A stretch of 64,000 bases of DNA from Methylocystis sp. ATCC 49242 (GCF_000188155.2 NZ_KE124774.1:2858356-2922355); one strand, 5' to 3'; shown: positions 16,628-26,853, counted from the stretch's first letter. The notes: generated by a model from the letters alone, not told the origin. Numbers and translations are program-made.

Positions 16628-17944
16628 ATGCTGCGCAGCAATCCTTGCACAAAACCGATTTCCCGCCGAGAAATGCTGCGCCTTTGCTGCGCGGTAAGTA
16701 TTTCTCAAGTCTCACAAATTCCCGCGGCCCATGCGAGGACCGCCGATCTCGCCCTTCGGCTTCGGGAAGCCGCGGCGCGAGGCGCCGCCGTGAACCTTCC
16801 CGCCGGTGAAATATCCCTCATGGGCCTCGACCTCCCGGACGGGACGATCCTCAAAGGCGTTCCCGGCCGCACGGTGTTGAAGCTCGCCGGCCTCGGCCCG
16901 CTGCTTTCCGCCAGCATGGCGAAAAGAATTACGCTGGAATCGCTCATTCTCGAAGGGGCCGAAGCCTTTATCCCCCGCGAAAAGGGCCTTCTCGATTTCG
17001 CCGACGTGATCGACCTCGCGATCCGCGATTGCGTGATTCGCCGCTCGACGGCGCGCGGCGTCAATCTCCTGCGCTGCGGCGGCGTCTTCGCCGGGAATAC
17101 GATCGAGACAGTCGCCGATTCCGGCTTCCATTCGCTCGACGGGCTCGGGATCGACGTCGACGACAATCTTGTGCGCAAATGCGGCGACAATGGCGTCGTC
17201 GTCTTCACCACGACCGCCGGCCGCTATGAGGGCTCGCGCATTCGCAACAACAGGATCGAGGACATTCTCAACCGCTCGGGGGGCAACGGGCCCTTCGGCA
17301 ATGGCGTGCTGATCTGGGGCGCGGGCGCGGTGCGCGTGGCGCATAACCGCATCTCGCGCTGCGCCTACACCGCCGTGCGCAACAACTCCGGACATGGCGT
17401 CGAGGTGATCGGCAACGACTGCAGGACCTTCGGCGAAAAGGCGATGTACGCCGAATTCGGCGCGAAGAACGCCGTCTTCCGCGACAATCGCATCGAGGAC
17501 GCCGGCGCGGGAATAGCGGTCGCAAATTCCGACAAGGGCACGGATGGCGCGGTCATTTCGGGCAATGTCATCATCGGCATGAGGGAGAGCCATCCCGATT
17601 CCGACTTCGGGCCGGACATGCTCTGGCTGACCGGAATCCTCGCCGAGAAGAACGCCGACATCGTCGGCAACCGCATCGTCGGACCGGGCTGGATCGGCGT
17701 CGCGCTCGGCGGCTGGCGCGAGAATCTGCGCGCCGAGGCGAATGACATCGCCGGCGTCGACTATGGAGTGGTCTTCGCGACGGGCGAAGGCGCTGGCGAC
17801 GCCCTCATCGCGCGCAACCGGATCAGGGCGCGAAAAGGCGCGATCGTCGCCACGGCGGGAACGGAATTCCTGCCCGGCGATCTGGCGGCGCCCGGCGCGC
17901 GAAAATATCCCCGGCTGACGGTGCGGGACAATGAGACGACCTAG
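16628..17944 (+). CDS. Tat-exported right-handed beta-helix protein (TIGR03808 family)
   Basis: This 438-residue protein has a twin-arginine signal (ISRREMLRLCCAVSI) followed by a repetitive body of the TIGR03808 family, which combines an RR signal with parallel beta-helix repeats. Repeat units are visible as short N/G/I/V-rich rungs such as GVFAGNTIETVADSGF, SRIRNNRIEDIL, NAVFRDNRIEDAGAGI and ADIVGNRIVGPGW. The fold resembles polysaccharide-processing beta-helices, but no catalytic set is evident. ATG 16628 gives the Tat signal. Its stop abuts the convergent hydrolase stop at 17945 with no gap. Expected location is the periplasm or cell surface. Confidence 0.85.
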   Translation: MLRSNPCTKPISRREMLRLCCAVSISQVSQIPAAHARTADLALRLREAAARGAAVNLPAGEISLMGLDLPDGTILKGVPGRTVLKLAGLGPLLSASMAKRITLESLILEGAEAFIPREKGLLDFADVIDLAIRDCVIRRSTARGVNLLRCGGVFAGNTIETVADSGFHSLDGLGIDVDDNLVRKCGDNGVVVFTTTAGRYEGSRIRNNRIEDILNRSGGNGPFGNGVLIWGAGAVRVAHNRISRCAYTAVRNNSGHGVEVIGNDCRTFGEKAMYAEFGAKNAVFRDNRIEDAGAGIAVANSDKGTDGAVISGNVIIGMRESHPDSDFGPDMLWLTGILAEKNADIVGNRIVGPGWIGVALGGWRENLRAEANDIAGVDYGVVFATGEGAGDALIARNRIRARKGAIVATAGTEFLPGDLAAPGARKYPRLTVRDNETT

Positions 17945-20182
17945 CTAGAATTTCGTCAGCACGAAGCGGACGAGCGCAGCGCAGACGGCAAGAGTCAGTG
18001 TCGCGCCCATCGCCGGAAACGCCATGTGACCGGCGCTGTCGAGCGTTATGAAATCGATCGCCTCCACACCGAGCGCGGCGCCGAACCAGATCGCGACGCT
18101 GGCGGCGAGAACGATGAAAAGGCGGGTGAGTCCCTTCGCGACTTGCGCGGGAGGCGTATGTTTCCAGTAGTAGAACTGAATCGCGACAAAGCTGGCCAGC
18201 AGCGCGAGGAAAACCATGCCCGCCCACTCGCCGAAAAGCGCATCGGGGGTCCAGCGCCGATATTGTTCGGGCATCCAGCGCGAGCAGACGAAAACGATGG
18301 CGACGGCGGCGAGCGAAAAGAAAAAGGGAACGCCGATGCGGGCGCGTCCCAGCAGAGCGAAAAGCCAGGACTTGTCTCTGAACAGCGCGTCGTTTTCCCC
18401 GATATGGCCGAAGGGCTTTTCTCGCGTGACGATGAACTTCGCGATCTCGGGCCAGTGTCCCTCCCCGATCGCGCCGCTGTGGCCGCCTTTCGCGTAACGC
18501 TTCGATTGCGTCAGCTCGGCGCCATCCATCTCGATCTGATCGAATCCATCGAAGCCGCCGCCGCCGAGATCCGTGAAATATTCGAGGCTCTTGGGCAGGA
18601 GGGCCACGACCCAGTCCGTGCCGCCGCGCGCATTGTGAAACCTCCGCACTCGCTCCTGCGCGATCTTTTCCTTCCAGTCATAGGCCGGATGAACCACGCT
18701 GCCGGCGAAATAGATGTTGCCGAAACGCGCCGCCGGATAATACTCCAGGGAGCTTGCGGCGAGATATGTGCCGTTGGAGTGGCCGACGTAATGCATGGTC
18801 GCGCGCGGAAATTGCGCGCGGGTTTCGACGTAGAGATCCATGAACCATTCGACTTTTTGCCGCCTGATCCAGGGCATGATGAACGCGCCCATCGGAAAAT
18901 AGCCATAGGTCTGCGTGCAGGCGACAAACGGCGCGCGGTCCGCTCCGTCGGGGTCGGCGGCGCGCGTCGCCTCGTCCGTTTCCTTGATGCATTGCGCGAT
19001 GCGCTGCGTCCAATAGCCGTCGTCGCGTATGCCGTGCATGACGAAGACGACGTCGGTCACGCCCGGGTCGACGGGCGACTGGCGGTCGAAGAAATAGGCG
19101 GGATTGAGCGAGAGACGCGCCAGTTCCTGCGGCGGAAGACTCAATGCGCTCGCAAAGATCTCCTTGCGCTTTTCGAGGATCTCGCCGCTTTCCACGACCG
19201 GTCTTTGCAGGAGCCCGCGCTTTCTCCCCAGTGAATTGCTGAAATCGACAACCCCGCCGTGGTCGCTCCCCTCCATTTGCAGCAGGAAGTAACGCTTCTC
19301 GTCGGCGTCGTCCTCCAGCCAGGCCGTCGCCTCGACGTCCCGGTCCACCTGGTCTCGCGGCGACACGAAATCGTCTTGCGACCCGATCACCTGCACGACG
19401 ATCGGATTGGCTGCTTGCTTCTCGTCCGGCGCCGCAAGAAGCGCCGCTGGGCGCCCCGCATTGTAAAGCTCGCGAAGTTTCTCGTTATGCCAGCGACGGT
19501 AGGCCATCCACAGCAGCCGGGTCTGGACGATGAAGGGCGCGCCCTTTCGCGCGTCGAGCATCGTCCGGCCCGGCTTGCGTTCGCTTATTCCGGATAATTC
19601 CAGCAGATCCAGAACACGGCCCCAGGCGCCCAGAATATTCAGACCGATCGAATAGAACCAGCTGGTGCTGTCGGAAATGCTCCAGCCCTTGTCCCAGGAA
19701 GCGAGCAGCACGAGGCGCCTGACGCTCCTGGCCCATTCGCAAGGGAGTCCCCTGTCGCGCTTTTGCGCGACAGCCTTCCACAATTCGTCACGCACCGAAT
19801 ATGCGCCCGAATAATCGGGCGGATTTAGCGAACCCGCGAGAAAGACGCGCCGCAGGATCGTGCCGCCGATGCTGTGCCCGATGAAAATGACGTTTTGGTA
19901 TTTTTCTCCGGCCTTGGCGTCCCATATCCGGTCGAGGTCGGCCACGAGATTGAGGACGAGTTCATCGGCGCCGCCGCCGTCGAGCCGATGCTGATAGGGC
20001 AAGTCGGGGGCGTAGACGTCGACCTCGTCCTTTCCGTAAACCGTCTCCACGACCCTGATCAGATCGGCGAGTTGCTTATGCGTCGACGCGAATGCGTGCA
20101 GCATCACGACGAGCGTTTTCGCTCCGGGAGCGGAAGTGAAGACGGGAATGTTGTAGGTCAGCGCCGGGCTCGTCGAATTCAT
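17945..20182 (-). CDS. Membrane protein with two alpha/beta-hydrolase domains
   Basis: I know no named family for this 745-residue protein. An N-terminal alpha/beta-hydrolase domain (about 20-320) has the nucleophile elbow GHSIGG (Ser104), DDFVSPRD as the acid region, and His308 in GSDHGG. A second domain (about 375-570) begins VVFVMHGIRDDGYW and has a second elbow GHSNGT (Ser469) with GEGHW as candidate His. The C-terminus has about four hydrophobic helices (610-745). No signal peptide is present, so the hydrolase parts probably face the cytoplasm. Two potentially active lipase/esterase-like modules in one anchored chain is unusual. No neighbour suggests the substrate. Confidence 0.7.
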   Translation of the reverse strand: MNSTSPALTYNIPVFTSAPGAKTLVVMLHAFASTHKQLADLIRVVETVYGKDEVDVYAPDLPYQHRLDGGGADELVLNLVADLDRIWDAKAGEKYQNVIFIGHSIGGTILRRVFLAGSLNPPDYSGAYSVRDELWKAVAQKRDRGLPCEWARSVRRLVLLASWDKGWSISDSTSWFYSIGLNILGAWGRVLDLLELSGISERKPGRTMLDARKGAPFIVQTRLLWMAYRRWHNEKLRELYNAGRPAALLAAPDEKQAANPIVVQVIGSQDDFVSPRDQVDRDVEATAWLEDDADEKRYFLLQMEGSDHGGVVDFSNSLGRKRGLLQRPVVESGEILEKRKEIFASALSLPPQELARLSLNPAYFFDRQSPVDPGVTDVVFVMHGIRDDGYWTQRIAQCIKETDEATRAADPDGADRAPFVACTQTYGYFPMGAFIMPWIRRQKVEWFMDLYVETRAQFPRATMHYVGHSNGTYLAASSLEYYPAARFGNIYFAGSVVHPAYDWKEKIAQERVRRFHNARGGTDWVVALLPKSLEYFTDLGGGGFDGFDQIEMDGAELTQSKRYAKGGHSGAIGEGHWPEIAKFIVTREKPFGHIGENDALFRDKSWLFALLGRARIGVPFFFSLAAVAIVFVCSRWMPEQYRRWTPDALFGEWAGMVFLALLASFVAIQFYYWKHTPPAQVAKGLTRLFIVLAASVAIWFGAALGVEAIDFITLDSAGHMAFPAMGATLTLAVCAALVRFVLTKF

Positions 20183-20335
20183 TTTCGACCTCGAAAAAAT
20201 TTCCCGGCCGGAATTCGGCCGAATGAATGAAATGCGACTCCGCCACGATCGCGAGCGGACGAAAGTTTATAATTAAATGGTGTTAGCGCAATGACGATTT
20301 ACGGCGGAGGCGGCGCGGAAGGCGCCGCCAAGCCT

Positions 20336-22264
20336 TTACGCGATCATCACCCGGGCCGCGCCCTTCTCGTCCCCAAGAAGCTCCAGCGCCTTCGCCACGA
20401 TCGCCTTGCTGTCGAGCATGGCCCTGGCGATCATGATCTCGTGCTTGTCGTGGTCGATATAGGCGTCTGGCAGGGTCATGCTGCGGAACTTGAAGGCGCC
20501 GCGCGCGCCATCGAGCAGGCCGTCGTCGGAGAGCGCCTGGAAGACCTGTGAACCAAAGCCGCCGATCGAGCCCTCCTCCAGGGTGATCACGACTTCATGA
20601 TTGGCGGCGAGGCGGCGCAGCAGGTCGCGGTCGATCGGCTTGGCGAAGCGCGCGTCGGCGACCGTGGTCGAGACGCCGTAATTCTCCAGCTCCTCGGCGG
20701 CCTTCATCGCCTCGGCGAGACGGGTGCCGAGCGCGACCAGCGCGACCTTTGTCCCTTCGCGCAGGACGCGGCCCTTGCCGATCTCGAGGACGTCGCCGCG
20801 TTCCGGCAGCTCCACGCCCACGCCTTCGCCACGTGGATAGCGGAAGGCGATCGGGCCTTCGTCATAGGCGGCGGCCGTCGCCACCATATGCATGAGCTCC
20901 GCCTCGTCGGAGGGCGCCATCACCACCATGCCCGGCAGGCAGCCGAGATAGGCGATGTCGAACGCGCCCGCATGAGTCGGGCCGTCGGCGCCGACGAGAC
21001 CGGCGCGGTCGATGGCGAAACGCACCGGCAGATGCTGAATCGCAACGTCATGCACGACCTGATCGTAGCCGCGCTGCAGGAAGGTCGAATAGAGCGCGCA
21101 GAAGGGCTTGTAGCCCTCGCAGGCGAGGCCGGCCGCGAATGTCACCGCATGCTGCTCGGCGATGGCGACGTCGAACGTGCGCTGCGGGAAATGCTTGCCG
21201 AATATGTCGAGGCCCGTGCCCGACGGCATGGCGGCCGTGATGGCTACAATCCTGTCGTCATGCTCGGCCTCGGCGACCAGCGCCTTGGCGAAGACGCCCG
21301 TGTAGGAAGGGGCGTTGGCCTTCGGCTTGAACTGCTTGCCGGTCTCGACGTCGAATTTCACGACGCCGTGATATTTGTCGTCGGCGGCCTCGGCCGGCGC
21401 GTAGCCCTTGCCCTTCTGCGTCACGACATGGACGAGAACCGGGCCGTCGTCCTTGTCGCGCACATTCATCAGCACGGGCAGGAGATGGTCGAGATTGTGC
21501 CCGTCGATCGGCCCGACGTAATAGAAGCCAAGCTCCTCGAACATCGTGCCGCCGGTGATGAAGCTCCTCGAGAACTCCTCGGCCTTGCGCGCCTTGTCGT
21601 AGATGAAGCGCGGCAGATGGGAGGCGAGCTGCTTGGCGGCGTCGCGGATCGAGCGATAGGCGCCGCCGGAAACCAGACGCGCCAGATAGGCCGACATGGC
21701 GCCGGTGGGCGGCGCGATGGACATGTCGTTGTCGTTGAGAATGACGATGAGGCGGGAATCGAGCGCGCCGGCGTTGTTCAGGGCCTCATAGGCCATGCCG
21801 GCCGACATGGAACTGTCGCCGATCACTGCTACGACATGATTATTGCCGCCCGCGAGGTCGCGGGCCACGGCCATGCCGAGGCCGGCGGAGATCGAGGTCG
21901 AGGAATGACCCGCGCCGAAAGCGTCATATTCGCTCTCCGCGCGCTTGGTGAAACCCGAAAGGCCGCCGCCCATGCGCAACGTGCGGATGCGGTCGCGCCG
22001 CCCGGTGATGATCTTGTGAGGATAGGTCTGGTGGCCGACGTCCCAGATGATCTTGTCGTTGGGCGTGTCAAAGACATAGTGCAGCGCGACCGTCAGCTCG
22101 ACGACGCCGAGGCCCGCGCCGAGATGGCCGCCCGTGACCGATACGGCGTCGATGGTCTCGCGCCGAAGCTCGTCAGCGAATTGCTTCAGCTGGCTGGGGT
22201 GCAGCCTGCGCAACTCGTCAGGCGTGTTGATCCGGTCGAGAAGGGGGGTCTTCGATGTGGTCAA
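20336..22264 (-). CDS. dxs: 1-deoxy-D-xylulose-5-phosphate synthase
   Basis: Dxs condenses pyruvate and glyceraldehyde-3-phosphate in the first step of the MEP isoprenoid pathway; ispG of the same pathway is at 52533. The 642-residue TDP enzyme has [29 protein letters not shown], the TDP motif [18 protein letters not shown] with LNDND, the pyrimidine-binding [17 protein letters not shown], and [18 protein letters not shown]. The metal motif reads GDSS where many Dxs have GDGA, a mild variant. The first codon is TTG (22264) preceded by an A/G-rich stretch, and no in-frame ATG fits better. In methanotrophs this pathway supplies carotenoids, quinones and hopanoids. Confidence 0.96.
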   Translation of the reverse strand: MTTSKTPLLDRINTPDELRRLHPSQLKQFADELRRETIDAVSVTGGHLGAGLGVVELTVALHYVFDTPNDKIIWDVGHQTYPHKIITGRRDRIRTLRMGGGLSGFTKRAESEYDAFGAGHSSTSISAGLGMAVARDLAGGNNHVVAVIGDSSMSAGMAYEALNNAGALDSRLIVILNDNDMSIAPPTGAMSAYLARLVSGGAYRSIRDAAKQLASHLPRFIYDKARKAEEFSRSFITGGTMFEELGFYYVGPIDGHNLDHLLPVLMNVRDKDDGPVLVHVVTQKGKGYAPAEAADDKYHGVVKFDVETGKQFKPKANAPSYTGVFAKALVAEAEHDDRIVAITAAMPSGTGLDIFGKHFPQRTFDVAIAEQHAVTFAAGLACEGYKPFCALYSTFLQRGYDQVVHDVAIQHLPVRFAIDRAGLVGADGPTHAGAFDIAYLGCLPGMVVMAPSDEAELMHMVATAAAYDEGPIAFRYPRGEGVGVELPERGDVLEIGKGRVLREGTKVALVALGTRLAEAMKAAEELENYGVSTTVADARFAKPIDRDLLRRLAANHEVVITLEEGSIGGFGSQVFQALSDDGLLDGARGAFKFRSMTLPDAYIDHDKHEIMIARAMLDSKAIVAKALELLGDEKGAARVMIA

Positions 22265-22437
22265 AGTCTTTTCTCTGATCTCGGTCGCTTACGATGCCGG
22301 AAGGGCAAGCCTTACCCGCTTAGCAGCGCCGCCGCAAACGCCACGCAACGCATTGAGATGATTCTCTTGACGAGTGTTGCCGCCGGGCAACGCCGCAGCC
22401 GCATTTGCGGCCGCCGGGGGGCGCAAGACGGAACATT

Positions 22438-22968
22438 TCAATAACGGGAGACGCTCTCGAGCACAACGTCGGCAGAATCCGCGTCGCGAACCGGCGGACG
22501 GCGGGAGAACCGCGGCCGCTCCAAGCGCGGCCCGCGGCGCGCGGCGGAACGGGTTTCGCCGACGATCTCGATGGAGGCGCCGCCCTGCTCCTCGACCCAT
22601 TGATAGAGCTTCTGCGCATTGGCCACCGAAAGCCGAACGCAGCCGTGCGAGGCCGGCCGGCCCAGCCCGCGCTCGAAACTGCCATGAATGGCGAGCCCGC
22701 GCGGCGAGAAGAAGATCGCATAGGGCATCGGCGCCTGGTCATATTCGTCGGAATGGTGGTCGGCCTCCATCCGCATGACCGAGTAGCTCCCGGTCGGCGT
22801 CTCGTAACCCGGTCGGCCGCTGGAGATTTTCCACACCACCGTCTCACCGCCGCCGCGCATGGCGGTGAGCCGCTGCGCGCCGAGGTCGATCCTGATCTGG
22901 ACCCTGGCGAAGGCTGGCGCCGTCGATAGCAAGGCTGCGAAAACCAGCAAAATCCGGAAAGTCTTCAT
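22438..22968 (-). CDS. L,D-transpeptidase (YkuD domain)
   Basis: This 176-residue periplasmic enzyme has a signal peptide (MKTFRILLVFAALLSTAPAFA) followed by a YkuD domain with the active-site signature HGSFERGLGRPASHGCVRL (His95, His108, catalytic Cys110). L,D-transpeptidases make 3-3 peptidoglycan crosslinks or attach proteins to the wall. The C-terminal ~40 residues are Arg/Pro-rich and unlike the family core. A much longer in-frame extension upstream is rejected because ATG 22968 gives the signal peptide. No other wall-synthesis gene is adjacent. Confidence 0.9.
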   Translation of the reverse strand: MKTFRILLVFAALLSTAPAFARVQIRIDLGAQRLTAMRGGGETVVWKISSGRPGYETPTGSYSVMRMEADHHSDEYDQAPMPYAIFFSPRGLAIHGSFERGLGRPASHGCVRLSVANAQKLYQWVEEQGGASIEIVGETRSAARRGPRLERPRFSRRPPVRDADSADVVLESVSRY

Positions 22969-23140
22969 GTGCGGACCTAACCACGACGGGCGGCCGGCGT
23001 AAAGCGCCGGTTCAAGACAGGATTCACGCGGCTGGCGCGCCGCTTGAAGCGCGCGACGGCGGCGGGGGCGACGCTTTCGCAAACGTCCCGAAAAATCGGG
23101 CCTTCGTTTCAGGATGACGCAGTCGGGAGGATCGTCGAGG

Positions 23141-24421
23141 ATGTTCGCGCCGTTCCGGAACACCAAAGGCGTCGCAGGCGCCATGGTCGATTTCGGCCTT
23201 TCCGAGGCGCGCGGCGGCCGGCCCGCGCGACCGGGCCCGCCGCGCCTCGTAGCGGACAACCGTCTGTCGGGCGGCTTCGCCGCCTTCGACGTGGCCGAGC
23301 TGTCGCTGGACCAGATCGACGCGGCGCAGGGCGAATGGACGAGCCTCGCGGCGCGGGCGCTGGAGCCCAACGCCTTCTTCGAACCCGGCTTCGCCCTTGC
23401 GGCGGCGCTGCATTTTCCGCCGAAGGCGCGGCCGGTCTTCATCGTCGTCTGGAGCCGCCAGCCGGGCGGCGGCCGCCGAATGATGGGCCTCTTTCCGATC
23501 ACGCCGGCCAATCCGCTCACGGGCGACGGCTTCATCCGGCTGTGGCTGCACAAGCAGGCCGCGCTGGCGACGCCGCTCGTCGATCGGGAGAAAGCCGTCG
23601 AGGTTCTCGAAGCCTTTCTCGACTGGTTGGAGGCGCGCAGTTTCGCGCGGGGGATCGTCTTTTCCAGAACGACCGCCGACGGCCGTTTCCACGCGGCGCT
23701 CGCCGACGCCGCCCGCCGAAAGGGGCGGCGCATGGAAATTCTAGATTCCTACGAACGCGCGGCCCTGTTCGCCGGCGGCGACGCGGACGCGGTGCTGGCG
23801 CGCGGCTCGCGCAAGAGGCTCAACGAAATAGGTCGGCTGCGCCGCCGCCTCGCGGAAATGGGGCGCGTTGATTTCGACTTCGCCGCCACGCCCGAGGAGG
23901 TGCGGGGCGCGACCGAGGAGTTTCTCGCGCTCGAAGCCTCCGGCTGGAAGGCCGGCCGCGGCGCCTTGCTCTCGCAGGCCTCGCTGACGACCTTCCTGCG
24001 CAGCGCGACGCGGCTGCTGGCCCGAGAGGGTCGCTGCAAAATCCACGCGCTGCGCCTCGAGGGCCGCCCCATCGCCATGGGCGTGCTGATCGAAAGCCAG
24101 AGGCGGAACTATTACTGGAAGATCGCCTTCGACGAGAATTTCCGCTCGCTGGGGCCGGGCGTCCAGCTCGTCCATGAGCAGACCAGATTGCTGCTGTCGC
24201 GGCCGGAGGTCGAACTCACGGATTCCTGCGCCATCGCCAATCATCCGATGATCGACCGCCTCTGGCCGGATCGCATCGGCGTCTGCGATCTCGCCGTGCA
24301 GCTGCAATCCGGGCGGGAAGGCGATTTTCTGGCGGGCTGCCGCAGGGACCTTGGCCGCCGCCGGTTGCGCGATCTCGCCAAGCGGGCCGCGAACCGGCTT
24401 CTGAGGCGCAAGGTGAGCTGA
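23141..24421 (+). CDS. GNAT-superfamily acyltransferase (BcsL/CelD-like)
   Basis: This ~426-residue protein belongs to the Acetyltransf_6 (CelD/BcsL-like) group: FEPGFALAAALHFPP near the N-terminus, then RKRLNEIGRLRRRLAEMG, EFLALEASGWKAGRGALLSQ, CKIHALRLEGRPIAMGVLI and YWKIAFDENFRSLGPGVQL. Members are often linked to polysaccharide or cellulose synthesis, but no such genes are adjacent. The start at 23141 is supported by GGGAGG 10 nt upstream (23125-23130); an ATG at 23114 is in frame but lacks spacing. Function beyond acyl transfer is not determinable. Confidence 0.75.
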   Translation: MFAPFRNTKGVAGAMVDFGLSEARGGRPARPGPPRLVADNRLSGGFAAFDVAELSLDQIDAAQGEWTSLAARALEPNAFFEPGFALAAALHFPPKARPVFIVVWSRQPGGGRRMMGLFPITPANPLTGDGFIRLWLHKQAALATPLVDREKAVEVLEAFLDWLEARSFARGIVFSRTTADGRFHAALADAARRKGRRMEILDSYERAALFAGGDADAVLARGSRKRLNEIGRLRRRLAEMGRVDFDFAATPEEVRGATEEFLALEASGWKAGRGALLSQASLTTFLRSATRLLAREGRCKIHALRLEGRPIAMGVLIESQRRNYYWKIAFDENFRSLGPGVQLVHEQTRLLLSRPEVELTDSCAIANHPMIDRLWPDRIGVCDLAVQLQSGREGDFLAGCRRDLGRRRLRDLAKRAANRLLRRKVS

Positions 24422-24489
24422 GACGGCTCGCCTTTTCTCCGCGGATCAGTATAGTGCGCGCTGTTCCATACCGCCGGACCGACCGACCC

Positions 24490-24771
24490 GTGACGCTTCG
24501 CCGAACCCTTCGTTACACCCTTTTCGCCGCCGCGATCTGCGCGCTGGGCCTCTCCGGCTGCGGACGGCGCGGACCGCTGGAGCTGCCGCCCGAAACGCAG
24601 GCGCGCGGCGCCGCGCTGAAGGCGGAGGAGGAGGCGCGCGCGGCGCGCGCCCCCAAGGCGCGGCCGGCCCCCGGCGCCGCGGAAGCGCCAAAACAGGACC
24701 CCGCGATCCCCGGCACGATCGGCCATCGCCCGCCGGACCAGTATCCCTTCCCGCTCGACCCGCTGCTCTAG
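24490..24771 (+). CDS. lptM: Small LptM-like lipoprotein
   Basis: This ~93-residue lipoprotein has a type II signal and lipobox: MTLRRTLRYTLFAAAICALGLSGC, with the modified Cys followed by GRRGPLELPPE. That short motif after the Cys marks the LptM/YifL family, which helps oxidative maturation of the LPS translocon LptD. The rest is Ala/Pro/Lys-rich with a C-terminal PPDQYPFPLDPLL typical of the alphaproteobacterial form upstream of lysA. GTG 24490 is preferred because it begins the signal peptide; an in-frame GTG at 24454 is possible. It ends 5 bp before lysA, so they form one operon. Confidence 0.8.
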   Translation: MTLRRTLRYTLFAAAICALGLSGCGRRGPLELPPETQARGAALKAEEEARAARAPKARPAPGAAEAPKQDPAIPGTIGHRPPDQYPFPLDPLL

Positions 24772-24776
24772 AAGCG

Positions 24777-26042
24777 ATGCATCATTTCGACTATCGCGAC
24801 GGCGCGCTCCACGCCGAAGACGTCGCCGTGTCCGCCATTGCGGATTGCGTCGGCACGCCCTTCTATTGCTATTCGGCGGCGACGATCCGGCGACACTTTC
24901 GCGTCTTCGCGCAGGCTTTCGACGGCCTCGACGCGATGGTCTGCTATGCGATGAAGGCGAACTCCAACCAGGCGGTGCTGCGCCTTCTGGCCAAAGAGGG
25001 CGCCGGCATGGACGTGGTCTCGGGCGGCGAACTCGCCCGCGCGCTCGCGGCCGGCGCGCCGGGAGGCAGGATCACCTATTCCGGCGTCGGCAAGACCGAG
25101 GAGGAGATCGCCGCGGCGCTCGACGCGGACATCTTCTGCTTCAATGTCGAGTCGGAGCCGGAGCTCGAGGCGATCTCGCGCGTCGCGACCCGCATGGGCA
25201 AGGTCGCCCGCGTCTCGCTGCGCGTCAATCCGGACGTCGACGCGCGCACGCACAAGAAGATTTCGACCGGCAAGGCCGAGAACAAATTCGGCGTGCCGCT
25301 GTCGCACGCCCGCGAGGTCTATGCGCGGGCCGCGAAATTCCGCGGCGTCGACATCACCGGCGCCGACATGCACATCGGCTCGCAGCTCACGGATCTCGAA
25401 CCCTTCGACGAGGCCTTTTCACTGCTCGCCGAACTGGTGGTCGATCTGCGCGCCGACGGCCATCATATCTCGCATGTCGATCTCGGCGGCGGCCTCGGCA
25501 TTCCCTATCACGAGGGCGACGACCCGCAGTCCTATCATCCGGAGCGCTACGCCGCGATCGTTCGCAAGCACTTTGCCGGATTGAACTGCAAGCTGGTGCT
25601 GGAGCCGGGGCGCCTCATCGTCGGCAACGCCGGGGTTCTCGTTACGCGCGTGATTTACGTGAAGCATGGCGAGGCCAAGACCTTCGTCATCGTGGACGCC
25701 GGCATGAACGACCTCGTGCGGCCGACGCTCTACGACGCGCATCACGACATCATCCCCGTGCGCGCGGCGGCCGACCGCGAGGAGATCACCGCCGACGTGG
25801 TGGGTCCGGTCTGCGAGACAGGCGATTATCTCGCGCTCGACCGCAAGATGCCGGAAGCGCGGCCGGGCGAATTGCTCGCGGTTCTCACCGCAGGCGCCTA
25901 TGGCGCCGTGCAGGCGGGCACCTACAACACCCGCCCGCTGATCCCGGAAGTTCTGGTCGACGGGGAGCGCTTCGCGGTGATCCGCCCGCGCCCGAGCGTC
26001 GCGGAGCTTATTGCGATGGACCGGGTGCCGGACTGGCTGTGA
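24777..26042 (+). CDS. lysA: Diaminopimelate decarboxylase
   Basis: LysA decarboxylates meso-diaminopimelate to lysine using PLP. The 421-residue fold III enzyme has the PLP lysine in VCYAMKANSN, the substrate and phosphate loops HIGSQLTDLEP and DLGGGLGIPY, EPGRLIVGNAGVLVT, and the dimer-interface Cys in PVCETGDYLALDR. ATG 24777 follows the lptM-like stop by 5 bp. The 3' end overlaps the convergent hydrolase by 35 bp. Length is normal. Confidence 0.97.
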   Translation: MHHFDYRDGALHAEDVAVSAIADCVGTPFYCYSAATIRRHFRVFAQAFDGLDAMVCYAMKANSNQAVLRLLAKEGAGMDVVSGGELARALAAGAPGGRITYSGVGKTEEEIAAALDADIFCFNVESEPELEAISRVATRMGKVARVSLRVNPDVDARTHKKISTGKAENKFGVPLSHAREVYARAAKFRGVDITGADMHIGSQLTDLEPFDEAFSLLAELVVDLRADGHHISHVDLGGGLGIPYHEGDDPQSYHPERYAAIVRKHFAGLNCKLVLEPGRLIVGNAGVLVTRVIYVKHGEAKTFVIVDAGMNDLVRPTLYDAHHDIIPVRAAADREEITADVVGPVCETGDYLALDRKMPEARPGELLAVLTAGAYGAVQAGTYNTRPLIPEVLVDGERFAVIRPRPSVAELIAMDRVPDWL

Positions 26043-26853
26043 CGGTCGCGTCGATCCAGTCAATCGCGCGGGCCAGCACGTCGGGGCGCGACATGGGCAC
26101 GTGGCCGCCGCCGGGGATTTCGACAATCTCCTTGGGTTCGTTCGCCCTTGCAAAAAGGCGGCGCGCGGATTCGACCGGGGTGATCGGGTCCGCTTCACCC
26201 ACGGCCATGAAACACGGCGCGCGCACTTTTCCGATGGCCTCACCGGCGTTGAAAGTATCGATGACGGCGAGGCTGACGGGAAAGAGTGGAAATCGCACCG
26301 CGGCCGCGTCGACGATCGAATCGTAGGGCGAGTCCAGCACCAAGGCCGCCGCCTCATGGCGCGAAGCGAGAATCGTCGCGACGCCCGTGCCGAGAGATTC
26401 TCCCATCAGGACGATTCGCGAGGGCGGAAAACCGCGTCTGCGCGCCTCGGCGTAGGCGGCGTCGGCGTCCTGCAACAGCCCCTCCTCGGTTGGCGTTCCC
26501 GTTGAACCGCCATAGCCGCGATAAGAGATCGCGAGGAGTCCGAAGCCGTGCATGGTCAGCATGCGAAACCGGTTCCCGCGGTCGACGAGCCCGCCGCCAT
26601 TGCCATGGAAATAGATGATCAACGGAAAGCGCGCCGTGCTGGGCGCGGCGTACCAGGCCGCCAGGCGTTCTCCGTCCTCGGTAGCGAGCTTCAGCGTCTC
26701 GGCCCCGGCAAGCCCCGCCTGCGCGGGCGTCATGAAGGCGGCGCCGGGATGATACAGGATCGAGCGCTGCTGGAGCGCGAGGCCGATAAAAGTCGTGGCG
26801 TAAAGCAGCGGGGGGCCGCAAGCCGCGACAGCAATGATGTTCCTGATCCGCAA
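26008..26853 (-). CDS. Membrane-anchored alpha/beta hydrolase (Bem46/ABHD17-like)
   Basis: This ~281-residue protein has one N-terminal hydrophobic segment (NIIAVAACGPPLLYATTFIGLAL) followed by a hydrolase domain: LIIYFHGNGGGLVDRGNRF (oxyanion region), the nucleophile elbow GESLGT, the acid region GEADPITPV and the His in GGGHVPMSRPD. This is the Bem46/YfhR-like group, probably serine esterases facing the periplasm. A TTG start at 26853 is favoured because GGAGGA lies 7 nt upstream (26861-26866); the ATG at 26892 is in frame without a site. It overlaps the lysA 3' end by 35 bp, convergent. Confidence 0.8.
   Translation of the reverse strand: MRIRNIIAVAACGPPLLYATTFIGLALQQRSILYHPGAAFMTPAQAGLAGAETLKLATEDGERLAAWYAAPSTARFPLIIYFHGNGGGLVDRGNRFRMLTMHGFGLLAISYRGYGGSTGTPTEEGLLQDADAAYAEARRRGFPPSRIVLMGESLGTGVATILASRHEAAALVLDSPYDSIVDAAAVRFPLFPVSLAVIDTFNAGEAIGKVRAPCFMAVGEADPITPVESARRLFARANEPKEIVEIPGGGHVPMSRPDVLARAIDWIDATVTASPAPGPSQ

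Noticed and set aside
20597-22444. Plus-strand open frame of ~615 codons opposite dxs
   Set aside because: This is an antisense shadow; dxs has complete thiamine-diphosphate and substrate motifs in the other strand.
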